Below, piece by piece: positions 1 through 11,183 of a DNA stretch of 57,500 nucleotides. The DNA comes from Glandiceps talaboti (Eukaryota > Hemichordata > Enteropneusta > Spengelidae), in assembly GCF_964340395.1 (NCBI RefSeq), contig NC_135562.1, forward strand, positions 19,308,126 through 19,365,625, in the 5' to 3' direction. Both the position numbers and the translations under genes were made by a program. Each line of letters begins with the position of its first letter. The stretch's first letter is position 1. Under the pieces are notes generated by a model, which saw only the letters and a program-made list of their open reading frames with translations, was not told where the DNA came from and did not search any database.

Positions 1-805
1 ATCTTTAACAGCACTAATGTAATGGAATACGGGAGTTGGTTAGTAACATCTTCCTCCTTCTTTAGCTACGGAAATATGCGCTTCGCAAAAGCCAGGCTTC
101 GTACAATGTATCTCCGTGCACTCTCCTCATGCACTGACCTTCCTACCCCCATGCACTGTCTTACATGGTTCCATAAGATTGGATTGAATCATTCTTTTTG
201 TCTAGACCAAGATTTTTCTGTAAATTTTCCCAGACAACTGTCTTTTCACATCAACATTTTAAATCATCGTCCAACTCAGGCCTTTAAAATTAAAAGCAAT
301 ACTGGTTTCAACCCCACTCTTTTACATAAGCTTTCCATAAATATTATTTACTTACGACAATTCAGTTCAGGAGTCAGGACCAACATTTTATATGGCTCTC
401 CCAGACAACTGTTTTTCACTCCAAAATTTTAATCTTGATAATCTTAACTTCAACTATATAGCTATAGGCATGGAAAGCATTTGAACTCGAAGTCACTTAC
501 AGTAATACACATGTAGTTGGTGAGACCATGGATGTATTAGTGAGACGAGCTCTCTCCAACACCTATGCTCACATCGTGGAGGTAGAATCCTACCTCCATT
601 ACATCGTCAGATAGAATGCTGTTGGCAATGCAGCACAGGAACATTCCAATCAAAAAAGAAAATAATTCTTGTGGATGTTCAGACAGAGATTTCTTATAAT
701 TACTATATAGTAAGAAAAAGTAATTATGTCAAAACACACCTTAAGTCTCCAACTAGTTTCATACCACTGTGGGCTTTTTCAAGAAACTTGATTCAAATGT
801 CAAAT
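1..805. repeat. Interspersed repeat block, copy A (cut by window edge)
   Basis: This stretch is repeated in direct orientation at 6091-6905 with high identity and small indels. The match ends abruptly after TTGATTCAAATGTCAA in both copies. A 137-codon open frame inside it (22-432) is not preserved intact in copy B, where frames shift, so I treat the block as non-coding. It contains two related sub-units, each with CAGACAACTGT followed by TTTTCA. Weaker relatives of that sub-unit occur near 7609, 8890 and 14600-14720. No terminal inverted repeats, poly-A or reverse transcriptase were seen. The true 5' end lies outside the window. Confidence 0.8.
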
Positions 806-840
806 TAAACTGGGGGCACTGAAGCACTGATTGTGAAATA

Positions 841-1150
841 GCCAAGCATTTACATGGCATGTTCTGTAACTAATGTGGTAGCTAGGAAATACATGTATAT
901 GTATATTTATAGTTATGCTTGAACTAATAAGTAATATTAATCAATTCATGTAAGAAACAGGGATAAGAACAAATATTGACATGTACCACATTTCAGACAG
1001 GGCTATTATGCCATTGTAGGAAAGGTTTGTTTTTTCTTCCATCACAATCCAAAACACAATGACTCCCCCCCCCCATAATTTTCAGAACAGCATGACCCCC
1101 TTATTGCGAATTTCAAAAACAAAAAAAAGGGTGACACCCCCCCCCCCCCA
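841..1150 (-). repeat. Dispersed repeat with G-rich end (pairs with 30106-30403)
   Basis: The reverse complement matches 30106-30403 almost base for base over about 300 bp. Shared words include TGTCTGAAATGTGGTACATG, AAATATACATATACAT and GTGTTTTGGATTGTGAT. One end is a G-tract array (here C-tracts at 1069 and 1137) with GGGTCA words. It is an interspersed element of unknown class. Confidence 0.8.
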
Positions 1151-1338
1151 GCCAAAAAAAACTGACCGGTCCCTAATGATAACTTTCTTTGACCTTCATC
1201 CTCAAGGTTAAATAGCATAAATTAAAGTGTTGTAAAACTTCACATCTTATCAGTTATTTAATTTATTGAAGTTTAATAGTGACCCAATTTGAGAGTTATA
1301 TTATCCATATCCATATTATTGATGTCTTTCAGAGACCT

Positions 1339-1513
1339 GTATGTATGTATGTATGTATGCATGTATACGTATGTATGTATGTATGTATGTATGTATGTAT
1401 GTATGTATGAATGTATGTATGTATGTATGTATGTATGTATGTAGGTAGGTAGGTATGTATGTATGTATGTATGTATGTATGTATGTATACGTATGTATGT
1501 ATGTATGTATGTA
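1339..1513. repeat. (GTAT)n microsatellite
   Basis: Nearly uninterrupted GTAT repeats with a few GTAG, GCAT and GTAC interruptions. Apparent open frames over it are repeat artefacts. Confidence 0.97.
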
Positions 1514-1530
1514 CTTAATTATACTTTTAT

Positions 1531-1591
1531 ATTATTATTATTATTACATACATACATTCATTCATTCATTCAGTCAGTCAGTCATTCAGTC
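1531..1591. repeat. Compound (ATT)n(CATA)n(CATT)n(CAGT)n microsatellite
   Basis: Short adjoining runs of ATT, CATA, CATT and CAGT form a compound simple repeat immediately after the GTAT array. Confidence 0.85.
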
Positions 1592-2576
1592 ATCTATCTG
1601 TTCATATACTGATGAGCAGATCATACTCCAGAAATAAAGTTGATCATGTATAGCAACTTTGAGTGTACGTTATCAGTGACTGTAATCACCAATAAAACCT
1701 GTCCTTAATATAAGGACGCGGCACTGTTTATAAAAGGCCATGATGTGTTGGGATGTATGTAGTATGCAGATGATAATGAAGTATACCTTGCTTTCTCCCA
1801 CCAAGATTCACCTTCTGCGACACATTCAGTGGAGATCTGTGTCCATGATATTAAAAGCAATGGATGACACACAACAAACTAAAACTCAATGACAACAAAA
1901 CTGATGCTGTTCTCATCCGTTCTAACTTCAACCACTTGCCAGACCCGATTGATCATATCAACATTGGCTCTGTACCCATTACACCAGTCACACAAGGTCG
2001 TAACATTGGAGTATTCTTCGATAATATCCACATATTTAACAACCACGTCAAGAATACCTGCAAATCAATCTATACACATCTTCGTCGCATTGCATCCATA
2101 AGGCAAGACGTACATCACCGATACGTTTGTTGTACTATAATCCATGCAATCCTATCAGCCAAGCTTGACTACAGTAATGCATTATTATACGGACTTCCTG
2201 ACACTACCATAAACCTATTACAACGTGCTAAAAATACAACGGCAAGGATCATTTCTCGTACTAAGAAGTTTGAACATATTTCTCCATTTCTCATCAGCCT
2301 GCCAATTGGTTACCAGTTCGTTTCAGGATTGATTACAAAATTTTACTGTTCACGTATAAAGCCCTTCATGGCTTAACTCCAGCTGCAGAGTACAGTTGTG
2401 ATCTTCTCCAGCCATACACACCGTGTCACACTCTACGTTCTACAAACAAGAATCTGCTTGCAACTTACAACTTACAGACAAGTCATGATCACCTATGGAG
2501 GTCGTTCATGTGTCGCCCCCCAAACTATGGAACTCTTTGCCACTTGACATTCGCCAAGCCTCCAGCCTGGATTGTA

Positions 2577-2643
2577 AATTGTAAAGCGCTTTGAGCATGG
2601 TGTGGGAAAGCGCTATATAAGAACACAACATTATTATTATTAC
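2577..2643 (+). mobile_element. Nested 3' tail of a second non-LTR element
   Basis: A 60-70 bp segment beginning GTAAAGCGCTTTGAGC and ending GCGCTATATAAG plus (ATT)n sits inside the reverse transcriptase ORF. On either side the host coding sense resumes (SLD, then the FKTKLKTYLF block). GCGCTATATAA followed by ATT repeats is typical of L2-like 3' ends. I read it as an extreme 5'-truncated insertion. Confidence 0.7.
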
Positions 2644-2752
2644 TGTTTCAAAACAAAACTGAAGACTTATTTGTTCACCAAAGCATACGGTGTGCTTTAG
2701 CCATTCAGCGCTACTGAACAGAACATTGCTCTGGAAATCGGCGCTATAGAAA

Positions 2753-2826
<74 letters not shown>
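2753..2826. repeat. (TTGA)n 3' tail microsatellite
   Basis: About 18 copies of TTGA/GATT directly follow the 3' end of the non-LTR element. This is consistent with a tail amplified during or after retrotransposition. Confidence 0.9.
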
Positions 2827-3049
2827 ATATTCTCGTTCAATATACGAAATTACTGTCAAAAATGAGAGATTTTCACTTTCCATGGTGATAATGGACTCCA
2901 ACTTTTGAAAAGAAATAATTAATATAAGCACCTCAAAAGTGTGTGTTACAAGACACATCAATGACGCTCCTTGTATATTTTTTTCAGTTTAGTCGCCTGG
3001 TGGCGCTGTATTCATGCAGCAACTATAGCATCTTTTATCGGTAAATATA

Positions 3050-3247
3050 TCGGTAAAAAAATTCGTAGCCCCCTCCCCTTTGGGCTTTCAAAAAAATTCA
3101 TGCCCCCCCCCCCCATAAACTAAATAATTTTCGTAACCCTTCCCCCGCTACACATATTTTAATATGTATAATCATACCCCCCCCCCCCCCCCCACTGGAT
3201 GGATGGATGGATGGATGGATGGATGGATAGATGGATGGATGGATGGA
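3050..3247. repeat. C-tract repeat plus (GGAT)n microsatellite
   Basis: Repeated C-tracts (about 3103-3114 and 3177-3193) are separated by short AT-rich spacers of the TTCATG or TTCGTA type, then (GGAT)n runs from 3197 to 3247. The C-tract part resembles, in reverse complement, the G-rich arrays at 30.1, 35.1, 39.3, 51.4 and 52.4 kb. Confidence 0.75.
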
Positions 3248-3299
3248 CGGAGAAGAGATGGATGGAGAAGAGATATTAAGGCATACACAAACACATTAT

Positions 3300-4595
3300 T
3301 TCGTATGGTAGTCACCCATCTTATCACTAACTGTAGGCTTTCGAATTCATTGTGGTAAATTAAAGCTACAGGAAATGTTCAAATGTACTCGGTAAATGAC
3401 CACTCCTGAGGTGTACTTTGGTTCAAATCATAAGCTAAATATTTCGTGCCCCTCCCCTTTCAGACCATCAGAATTTACATGCCCCTCCCCCTTGAAACCC
3501 CCGATTTTTGCCCCCCCCCTCATTTCTCCCCGACCCTCTGCCATAAATTCAAGAGTGTACTGAGGATTGTGGGATATATAATCAATTTCCGTCATGCAGT
3601 CCAACTTCGATCAAGCAAAAAGAAAGTTTTGTCCTCTTTTTCGTCCCCAGACATTAATGTTGCATCCTGTGTGAAGTAAATCTCGTCGATAAGAAATCGA
3701 GGTTGTAAGGTGACAAATAATGTTTCTGCAATCAGAGTATAAGGTTTTAGTGGACTTAAATTCATATTTCGGCTTGACATTTAAATACTTTTTTTTCACG
3801 AAAACTTGGTGTACTGCTCTAATGATTAATAGTTTGCAATGTGATGTTTTTAAGTCTTGTTAGAAAACTTTAGAAAAACGGTTCTGATATCGATGTTTCA
3901 AACGTTGCACCAAAAATTAAACGTTTTATACTGCAACTTAAATGTTATCACTCGAAAATAAAGTTTGGCCCACAAGGATGAAAATTTTCGTTTTGCAAAT
4001 TAATTTTCTGCTCTGTAAAAAGACAATTTTGTCACAGAAATTGTAGTTTTTTGCTTTGATATTTTTATTTTGACACAAGAAATTGATGACGAGATCTTGT
4101 CATATGAATGAAAAGTTTTATCCTTGTATTAAATATTTTACTCTCAAAAATCAATTATTTACACCACAAATTTAGTTTTCGTTTGACACCTGTGGGCTAT
4201 CGTAGGTGGGGGCCGGGGGTGGGGGGGCAAATAAAATCATAAAACGAACGCTTAATATTGTTTGCGATTTTTTCAATATACCTGTATGGTATTTTATAAT
4301 TGCGATAAAGCCCCCCTAGGCCCTGGGGGATGGTATACCAATCGGTTTGGACCATTGAACTCAATATATGCATTCTGTTATCGCGCTCGTGCATCATATA
4401 TTTCGTTCACTAGTCAAAACATCTTGGGCCCCAGGGGTCGTTTACTACTTGATTTTTTGGTAAATTTGGCTCGTGCATAATATAATTCATCGATATATCC
4501 TAGTCTAGAATCTATGGTCGAAGTCACGGTGATTTGGGCTAATTACCCAATCAACTACGAATACGTTATTTGTCAGCGCAGGTGTTATGTTACGA
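3300..4595. other. AT-rich intergenic DNA with no supported gene
   Basis: Only short open frames without domain features. A further C-rich degenerate array lies at 3447-3535. Nothing else recognisable. Confidence 0.6.
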
Positions 4596-4641
4596 AAACA
4601 AACAAACAAACAAACAAACAAACAAACAAACAAACAAACAC
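4596..4641. repeat. (CAAA)n microsatellite
   Basis: About eleven perfect AAAC/CAAA units. Confidence 0.95.
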
Positions 4642-4850
4642 AATATATCAAATTTGATAACCATGACATACATGAACGATATAACTATGTTTATAATATG
4701 TGCTTTGATATCAATATAACAGTATATTATAAAGTATACAAATCAGTGTAGCCGATTATATTGTTATACATAGTTTTGATTTTGTGTTTTGCTAACTGGA
4801 ACGACAAAAACTCAAAAAACAGAAATAAAACAACTCAAAATAAAAGCTTA

Positions 4851-5037
4851 CAATTACAATCTGATTAAAATCCGATGTGGTGAAAGCGGCTAAATGTTTT
4901 ATTTACCTCTATTTCCATCGTTTTATGTCGTACGGTTTGTTCGGAACAAAAACAGACGACACAAAACGATGGAAATAGAGGTAAATAAAACATTTAGCCG
5001 TTTTCATCACATCGGATTTTAATCAGATTGACAATTA
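4851..5037. repeat. Long near-perfect hairpin (about 80-bp arms)
   Basis: The arm at 4851-4931 is the reverse complement of 4956-5037 with only a handful of mismatches. The 24-nt centre includes TTTGTTCGGAACAAA, itself almost palindromic, so the foldback is nearly continuous. It could be a foldback MITE or a hairpin-RNA locus. No target duplication was identified. Confidence 0.9.
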
Positions 5038-5148
5038 CTGCAACTATTCACAATGCAACGAATATTGCATACGGAAAACCGAGTTTTCCCCGGGAGTTTT
5101 CCACTTTCAAAGTTTATTCATTTGTACCGGGGCCTGCAACATATGGGT

Positions 5149-5350
5149 ACGTATTATTGCTTAGATTGCCGTTTTCTTAGGAAAATATCGTACGAATTCT
5201 GCTGCTACAAATGTATCAATCTCTATACTATACTAGTAGAAATGTCTCTTTTCTCCTTACAGGTAGAAATATATAGTCAAAAGGTTGTTATATTTAGTCT
5301 GACCTGAAAAACAACTATCTATGCAATACTATACTACATGCCCCTCTGGC
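5149..5350 (+). repeat. Dispersed repeat (inverted partner at 51866-52070)
   Basis: About 200 bp match the reverse complement of 51866-52070 at roughly 85-90 percent by eye. Shared words include TATTATTGCTTAGATT, CCGTTTTCTTAGGAAAATATC, TGCTGCTACAAATGTATC and CAAAAGGTTGTTATATTTAG. The short open frame across it is not conserved. Unclassified interspersed element. Confidence 0.82.
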
Positions 5351-5539
5351 CCGCAATGTCATGTGGAAGAGCGCCTCCCGTGTCCTGATGCCACAAAGGT
5401 CAAAGTATCAAATCGATCAATCGGCGTCGACCCGTCCAGTTACAATGGCTATTTTCATTGGATAACTCGAATAATTGAGCAGGCGCTGTATGACGAGGTT
5501 TGACCAATCAGCCTAACCATAACACAGACTATCGGGGAA

Positions 5540-6060
5540 AGTATTCATGTTTTCCTAGTACCAGCGAGTCGCAAGTGGTTAGAGTTAGCTAGCTAGAGCA
5601 CAGCCAGGGAAGTCTCTCTGTGGCTAGACGAGATCGGTAAGTTTCTCACTCTCCATATTCTCTGATTATTTTCTATTAACGCAGCGTTACGTGACGTAGA
5701 CATTACGTGGATTGATTTACCACAACAGTTTCCTTGGTAACAGTAACCACACCATGTCCCACATTTCTATGATATATCCCGATCTATGACTGCTTGCAGA
5801 TGGAGTAAGTCGGGACTCGATTCTGACATGGTCCCTCTGTTGTCAGTATCACGTCTCGTACACCGTCTGCAAGCAGGACTAGACACTAATTTCTACGACA
5901 AATCAAATGCTGCCGTGTCAGTCAATGTTTGTGATTTTCGGCTGGTACGCCAGTCTCCGTGGCTGCATGAACACGACGTACACGTCCGGATACGTGACCT
6001 CTTGTTGTACCAGGTACGTGACTGACTAAAAGTTACACAAGTATTCAACTTTTAGCACGA
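5540..6060. other. Unassigned CpG-containing region, possible exon remnants
   Basis: It is less AT-rich than its surroundings. It contains a good donor-like site (GATCG/GTAAGTTT near 5636) and an 80-codon frame at 5786-6025 that I do not recognise. CTGCTTGCAGATGG (near 5788) and its near inverse CCGTCTGCAAGCAG (near 5863) form a small inverted pair. There is no domain evidence, so no gene is called. Confidence 0.3.
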
Positions 6061-6090
6061 CGTTTATGGTTATAACCTCGGTGTCATTTA

Positions 6091-6905
6091 CATCTTTAAC
6101 AGAACTAATGTAATAGAATACGGGAGTGGTTAGTAACATCTTCCTCCTTCTTTAGCTACGGAAATATGCGCTTCGCAAAAGCCAGGCTTCGTACAATGTA
6201 TCTCCATGCACTCTCCTCCTACACTGACCTTCCTACCCCAATGCACTGTCTTACATATTTTATCAGTGGTTCCATAAGATTGGATTGAATCATTCTTTTT
6301 GTCTAGACCAATATTTTTCTGTAAATTTTCCAAGACAACTGTCTTTTCACATCCACATTTTAAGTCATCGTCCAACTCAGGCCTTTAAAATTAAAAGCAA
6401 TACTGGTTTCAATCCCACTCTTTTACATAAGCTTTCCATAGATATTATTTACTTACGACAATTCAGTTCAGGAGTCAGGACCAACATGTTATGCTCTCCC
6501 AGACAACTGTTTTTCACTCCAAAATCTTAATCTTGATAATCTTAGCTTCAACTATATATGTAGCCATGGAAAGCATTTGAACTTGAAGTCACTTACAGTA
6601 ATAGTTGGTGAGACCATGGATGTATTAGTGAGACATTCTCTCTCCAACACCTATGTTCACATCGTGGAGGTAGAATCCTACCTCCATTACATTGTCAGAT
6701 AGAATGCTGTCGGCAATGCAGCACAAGAACATTCCAATCAAAAAGAAAATAATTCTTGTGGATGTTCAGACAGAGATTTCTAATAATTACTATAATATAC
6801 TATATACATGTAGTAAGAAAAAGTAATTATGTCTAAACACAGCTTAAGTCTCCAACTAGTTTCATACCACAGTTGGCTTTTTCAAGAAACTTGATTCAAA
6901 TGTCA
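6091..6905. repeat. Interspersed repeat block, copy B
   Basis: Direct copy of 1-805, beginning at ATCTTTAACAGAACTAATGT in step with window base 1. It differs by scattered substitutions and by insertions such as ACATATTTTATCAGTGG near 6252. A cysteine-containing 81-codon frame on the opposite strand is specific to this copy, so it is not evidence for a gene. Confidence 0.85.
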
Positions 6906-7842
6906 ATGGCAATAGTCATATATACAAGAATGAATGTTAATGGCCTCTGGGTTCATAGATGGTTAGACATGAAAATTTCAACATTTCACAGACTAAGAAA
7001 TTCTTGGAAGCATTTCCCCAATTTCTGCTGGCATCATCAGGGATGTATTACAATTTCTCAGAAGCAAACAGAGAAACTGACTAAATGTCATATGTGTGTC
7101 TGAAGTAATCTATAAATATCCAACAAAGGAAGTCCAACCTAAGTTGGGATTTCCATTGAGGTCACTGCTTTCATGTGTCTCTTGTGAGGTACTGGTTGCA
7201 TGAAAAGTGGTGTTCCCAGTTTCGTATACCTGATAGTCACACAACGGAAATGTGGCATTTCCAGATTTTTGGCACTGGCAATTCCGTTGTATATGGAACT
7301 AGAAACGCCACCCTTTCATGCAGTGACCCCATGATTCTGAAGAAATATCAGCAAAAATTTGGCATGTGTTCATGTCCTTTTGTAGAGGAATAAAACTTTA
7401 TTATAAACATATTGACATTTGGCTTTAATCATAGACTCTACATACACTGTACATGTAAAAGGGTCTATGGGCTAATACACCACATTATCCAATCAATGTG
7501 GACCTCACAGCCTATTAGAGTTGCCATCCAACCAAATGATATGCCTCAATACACAACAAGAGTTGGTGGAGGGTCTATGCTCAATATAAGTATGACTTAG
7601 CAGCTCTGCCAGACAACTCTTTTTCTCAGACAATATTTTAATCCTAGCCCAAACCAGGCCTGTAAGGTGTGTATGTACACCAACACTTACAAAAAGACCA
7701 CACAACTAATAAGAAAACTTTGCCAAATATTATGTCATCCATTCAAGCATAGACCCTCCAAGGGACCAGGGTCTATGATACAAGTACAAAAATGTAAATA
7801 CCAATGCACTTGTATGGTATGGAAGGAGTGACCCATGATGGC

Positions 7843-8130
7843 ATGTGGTAGACAGGTAACTAAGGTATCCCAACATTAGCATGGTTGAATGTGTCCTCCT
7901 GCTTACTGTCACCTTTGTCTAGGTGTGTGGTAGACAATATGTTTGTAACCAAAGGGTCTATGGTTGACTGTGTCCTCCACCTTACAATCACCTTTGTCTA
8001 GGTGTGTGGTAGACACGCGTAACCTCAGACCACTATACTTTATAGTTGTTTGAGATGTAACTAAGGTATCCCAACATGGTTGAGTGTGTCTTCCACCTTA
8101 CAATCACATTTGTCTAGCTGTGTCAAATAT
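7843..8130 (+). repeat. Three-unit degenerate tandem repeat (about 80-120 bp)
   Basis: The string GTGTCCTCCACCTTACAATCACC followed by TTTGTCTAGGTGTGTGGTAG (or a close variant) occurs near 7890, 7968 and 8085. It is coupled with AACTAAGGTATCCCAACAT near 7857 and 8058. GGGTCTATG words (7569, 7768, 7950) and their inverses (7431, 7748) are scattered here, including an inverted pair at 7748-7777. Confidence 0.8.
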
Positions 8131-8967
8131 TTCAGTAAACAAAGAGTGACTGGCGGCGCCAGACACAACCATTGTCATGATGTTTAGTGCTTTTGCCAAA
8201 GTTTGATGTTATGTTATGGCAACAGTTTGGGTGAAACTTGATATACTTGATGTTGTCTCTGATGTGTTTACTTTTGCATGGGGGACTTTGGTAGATACAG
8301 TATGTAAAGAATACCATGACAGTTGACCTAATGTCTATATACAATCATATGTACAATGTACATGTAGCACTAGTAGTGTACCTCAATATGTGGTACATTT
8401 TTTTTGCACCAGTGGCCAGCTCTGATACGGTTGTGTGGCATGCACCGCCAAGCCCATTTTAGATCCATTTTGACCAAAAACCAATACCGCGATTTAAACC
8501 ATTGTACAGGCACAGATATGTAATGTGTTATCAGTTTTACAATTGTATCACAACAAAGTATATGTATCTTATTTTGCTAAGGTTGGGGAACCCCGGTAAC
8601 AGAACGGAGAAATGGGTACAAAAGATACTGTTTTCCGTAGAATCTATGATAATTTGTTTGGGAAGTCCGGTAAAATAACTTGGAACCCTGGTAGATTTTA
8701 CCTACTTACTACCCTTTACAAAAGCACTGACATGTAAAACTATGTATTTTCTAAATCACAACAGTGGATTTATTTTATCTATCTATGTCATCAAATTTAT
8801 TCTCATACAATGCACATGGCAATATCCAATTTCACCAAAAAATTATATGTCCCAATGTAGATACAGTGTACATGTACCTTATGCAGCTCTGCTTGAGAGC
8901 TGTTTTTATCAGTCAAAATGTTAATCTTAATACATGTATAAACTGGGCCTGTCAGTACAGTGTGTAG
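8131..8967. other. Intergenic DNA with no supported gene
   Basis: No coding frame with recognisable features. A weak relative of the 1-805 block sub-unit occurs near 8890-8960, immediately before the minisatellite. Confidence 0.55.
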
Positions 8968-11183
8968 GTCATTAGTTCTGTAGTGATATCTCTTGGCATT
9001 GTGAGTGGTACAGTCATCAGTTCTGTAGTGCTATGTCATATTCTCTTGACATTGTGACATGTACAAATGTACAGTCATCAGTTCTGTAGTACTATGTCAT
9101 GACATTGTGAGTGATGCAGTCATCAGTTCTGTAGTGCTATGTCATGACATTGTGAGTGATGCAGTCATCAGTTCTGTAGTGCTATGTCATGACATTGTGA
9201 GTGATACAGTCATCAGTTCTGTAGTACTATGTCATGGCATTGTGAGTGATACAGTCATCAGTTCTGTAGTGCTATGTCATGACATTGTGAGTGGTACAGT
9301 CATCAGTTCTGTAGTGCTATGTCATGACATTGTGAGTGGTATGTCATCAGTTCTGTAGTGCTATGTCATGACATTGTGAGTGATACAGTCGTCAGTTCTG
9401 TAGTGCTATGTCATGACATTGTGAGTGGTATGTCATCAGTTCTGTAGTGCTATGTCATGACATTGTGAGTGATACAGTCATCAGTTCTGTAGTGCTATGT
9501 CATGACATTGTGAGTGATATGTCATCAGTTCTGTAGTGATATGTCATGACATTGTGAGTGATACAGTCATCAGTTCTGTAGTGATATGTCATGACATTGT
9601 GAGTGATACAGTCATCAGTTCTGTAGTGCTATGTCATGACATTGTGAGTGGTATGTCATCAGTTCTGTAGTGCCATGTCATGGCATTGTGAGTGGTATGT
9701 CATCAGTTCTGTAGTGATATGTCATGGCATTGTGAGTGGTACAGTCATCAGTTCTGTAGTACTATGTCATGACATTGTGAGTGATACAGTCATCAGTTCT
9801 GTAGTGATATGTCATGACATTGTGAGTGATACAGTCATCAGTTCTGTAGTACTATGTCATGGCATTGTGAGTGATACAGTCATCAGTTCTGTAGTGCTAT
9901 GTCATGGCATTGTGAGTGATACAGTCATCAGTTCTGTAGTGATATGTCATGACATTGTGAGTGATACAGTCATCAGTTCTGTAGTGATATGTCATGACAT
10001 TGTGAGTGATACAGTCATCAGTTCTGTAGTGATATCTCTTGGCATTGTGAGTGGTATGTCATGACATTGTGAGTGATACAGTCATCAGTTCTGTAGTGCT
10101 ATGTCATGACATTGTGAGTGATACAGTCATCAGTTCTGTAGTGCTATGTCATGACATTGTGAGTGGTATGTCATCAGTTCTGTAGTGATATGTCATGGCA
10201 TTGTGAGTGGTACAGTCATCAGTTCTGTAGTACTATGTCATGACATTGTGAGTGGTACAGTCATCAGTTCTGTAGTGCTATGTCATGACATTGTGAGTGG
10301 TACAGTCATCAGTTCTGTAGTGCTATGTCATGACATTGTGAGTGGTGCAGTCATCAGTTCTGTAGTGATATGTCATGACATTGTGAGTGGTGCAGTCATC
10401 AGTTCTGTAGTGATATGTCATGACATTGTGAGTGGTACAGTCATCAGTTCTGTAGTGATATGTCATGACATTGTGAGTGGTACAGTCATCAGTTCTGTAG
10501 TGATATGTCATGACATTGTGAGTGGTATGTCATCAGTTCTGTAGTGATATGTCATGACATTGTGAGTGGTACAGTCATCAGTTCTGTAGTGATATGTCAT
10601 GACATTGTGAGTGGTACAGTCATCAGTTCTGTAGTGCTATGTCATGACATTGTGAGTGGTGCAGTCATCAGTTCTGTAGTGCTATGTCATGACATTGTGA
10701 GTGATACAGTCATCAGTTCTGTAGTGATATGTCATGGCATTGTGAGTGATACAGTCATCAGTTCTGTAGTGATATGTCATGGCATTGTGAGTGATACAGT
10801 CATCAGTTCTGTAGTGCTATGTCATGACATTGTGAGTGATACAGTCATCAGTTCTGTAGTGATATGTCATGACATTGTGAGTGATACAGTCATCAGTTCT
10901 GTAGTGCTATGTCATGGCATTGTGAGTGATACAGTCATCAGTTCTGTAGTGCTATGTCATGGCATTGTGAGTTGTATGTCATCAGTTCTGTAGTACTACA
11001 TGTATGTCATGGCATTGTGAGTGATACAGTCATCAGTTCTGTAGTGCTATGTCATGACATTGTGAGTGGTACAGTCATTAGTTCTGTAGTGCTATGTCAT
11101 GACATTGTGAGTGGTATGTCATCAGTTCTGTAGTGCCATGTCATGGCATTGTGAGTGGTATGTCATCAGTTCTGTAGTGATGA
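8968..11183. repeat. 45-bp minisatellite array, about 49 units
   Basis: The unit is CATCAGTTCTGTAGTGCTAT, then GTCATGACATTGTGAGTG, then ATACAGT (45 bp). Variants have GCTAT/GATAT/ACTAT, GACAT/GGCAT and GATAC/GGTAC/GATGC. A 44-bp class ends GGTATGT instead of GGTACAGT. Since 45 is a multiple of three and the unit lacks stops in one frame on each strand, long pseudo-ORFs of 15-residue repeats arise; the 44-bp units shift them to stops. Each standard unit carries the perfect 12-bp palindrome ATGTCATGACAT. Degenerate outliers continue to about 11790. Non-coding tandem repeat. Confidence 0.97.

Larger units (their letters stand above)
1755..2826 (+). mobile_element. 5'-truncated non-LTR retrotransposon (CR1/L2-like), decayed
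   Basis: This is the C-terminal part of a non-LTR reverse transcriptase ORF. The catalytic YADD box is readable at 1763-1774. After a one-base frame break near 1862 come a WM-NKLKLND block, a LDYSNALLYGLP block and, after a further frame change at about 2370, a LWNSLP block near 2527. These are the usual landmarks downstream of the catalytic motif in CR1/L2-type elements. The 3' end is GGCGCTATAGAAATTTGATT, running into a (TTGA)n tail at 2753-2826. The coding part is interrupted by a nested insertion (2577-2643). Upstream motifs are missing, as expected of 5' truncation. It is a dead copy; the family assignment is from recognition only. Confidence 0.88.

Noticed and set aside
22-432. 137-codon frame in the first repeat block
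   Set aside because: The second copy (6091-6905) has frame-changing indels in the same place, so the frame is not conserved.
3410-3440. GGTTCAAATC word suggesting a tRNA T-arm
   Set aside because: No acceptor stem, D-arm or anticodon arm could be drawn around it.
6130-6375. Cysteine-rich 81-codon frame on the - strand
   Set aside because: Lies in an interspersed repeat and is not intact in the copy at 1-805; looks fortuitous.
9059-10993. Long repetitive open frames (15-residue VISSVVLCHDIVSDT-type units)
   Set aside because: They come from a 45-bp minisatellite, are open on both strands and are broken wherever 44-bp units occur.
8968-11183. Possible CRISPR array (regular repeats)
   Set aside because: There are no unique spacers; units abut directly as a tandem minisatellite, and the genome is animal.
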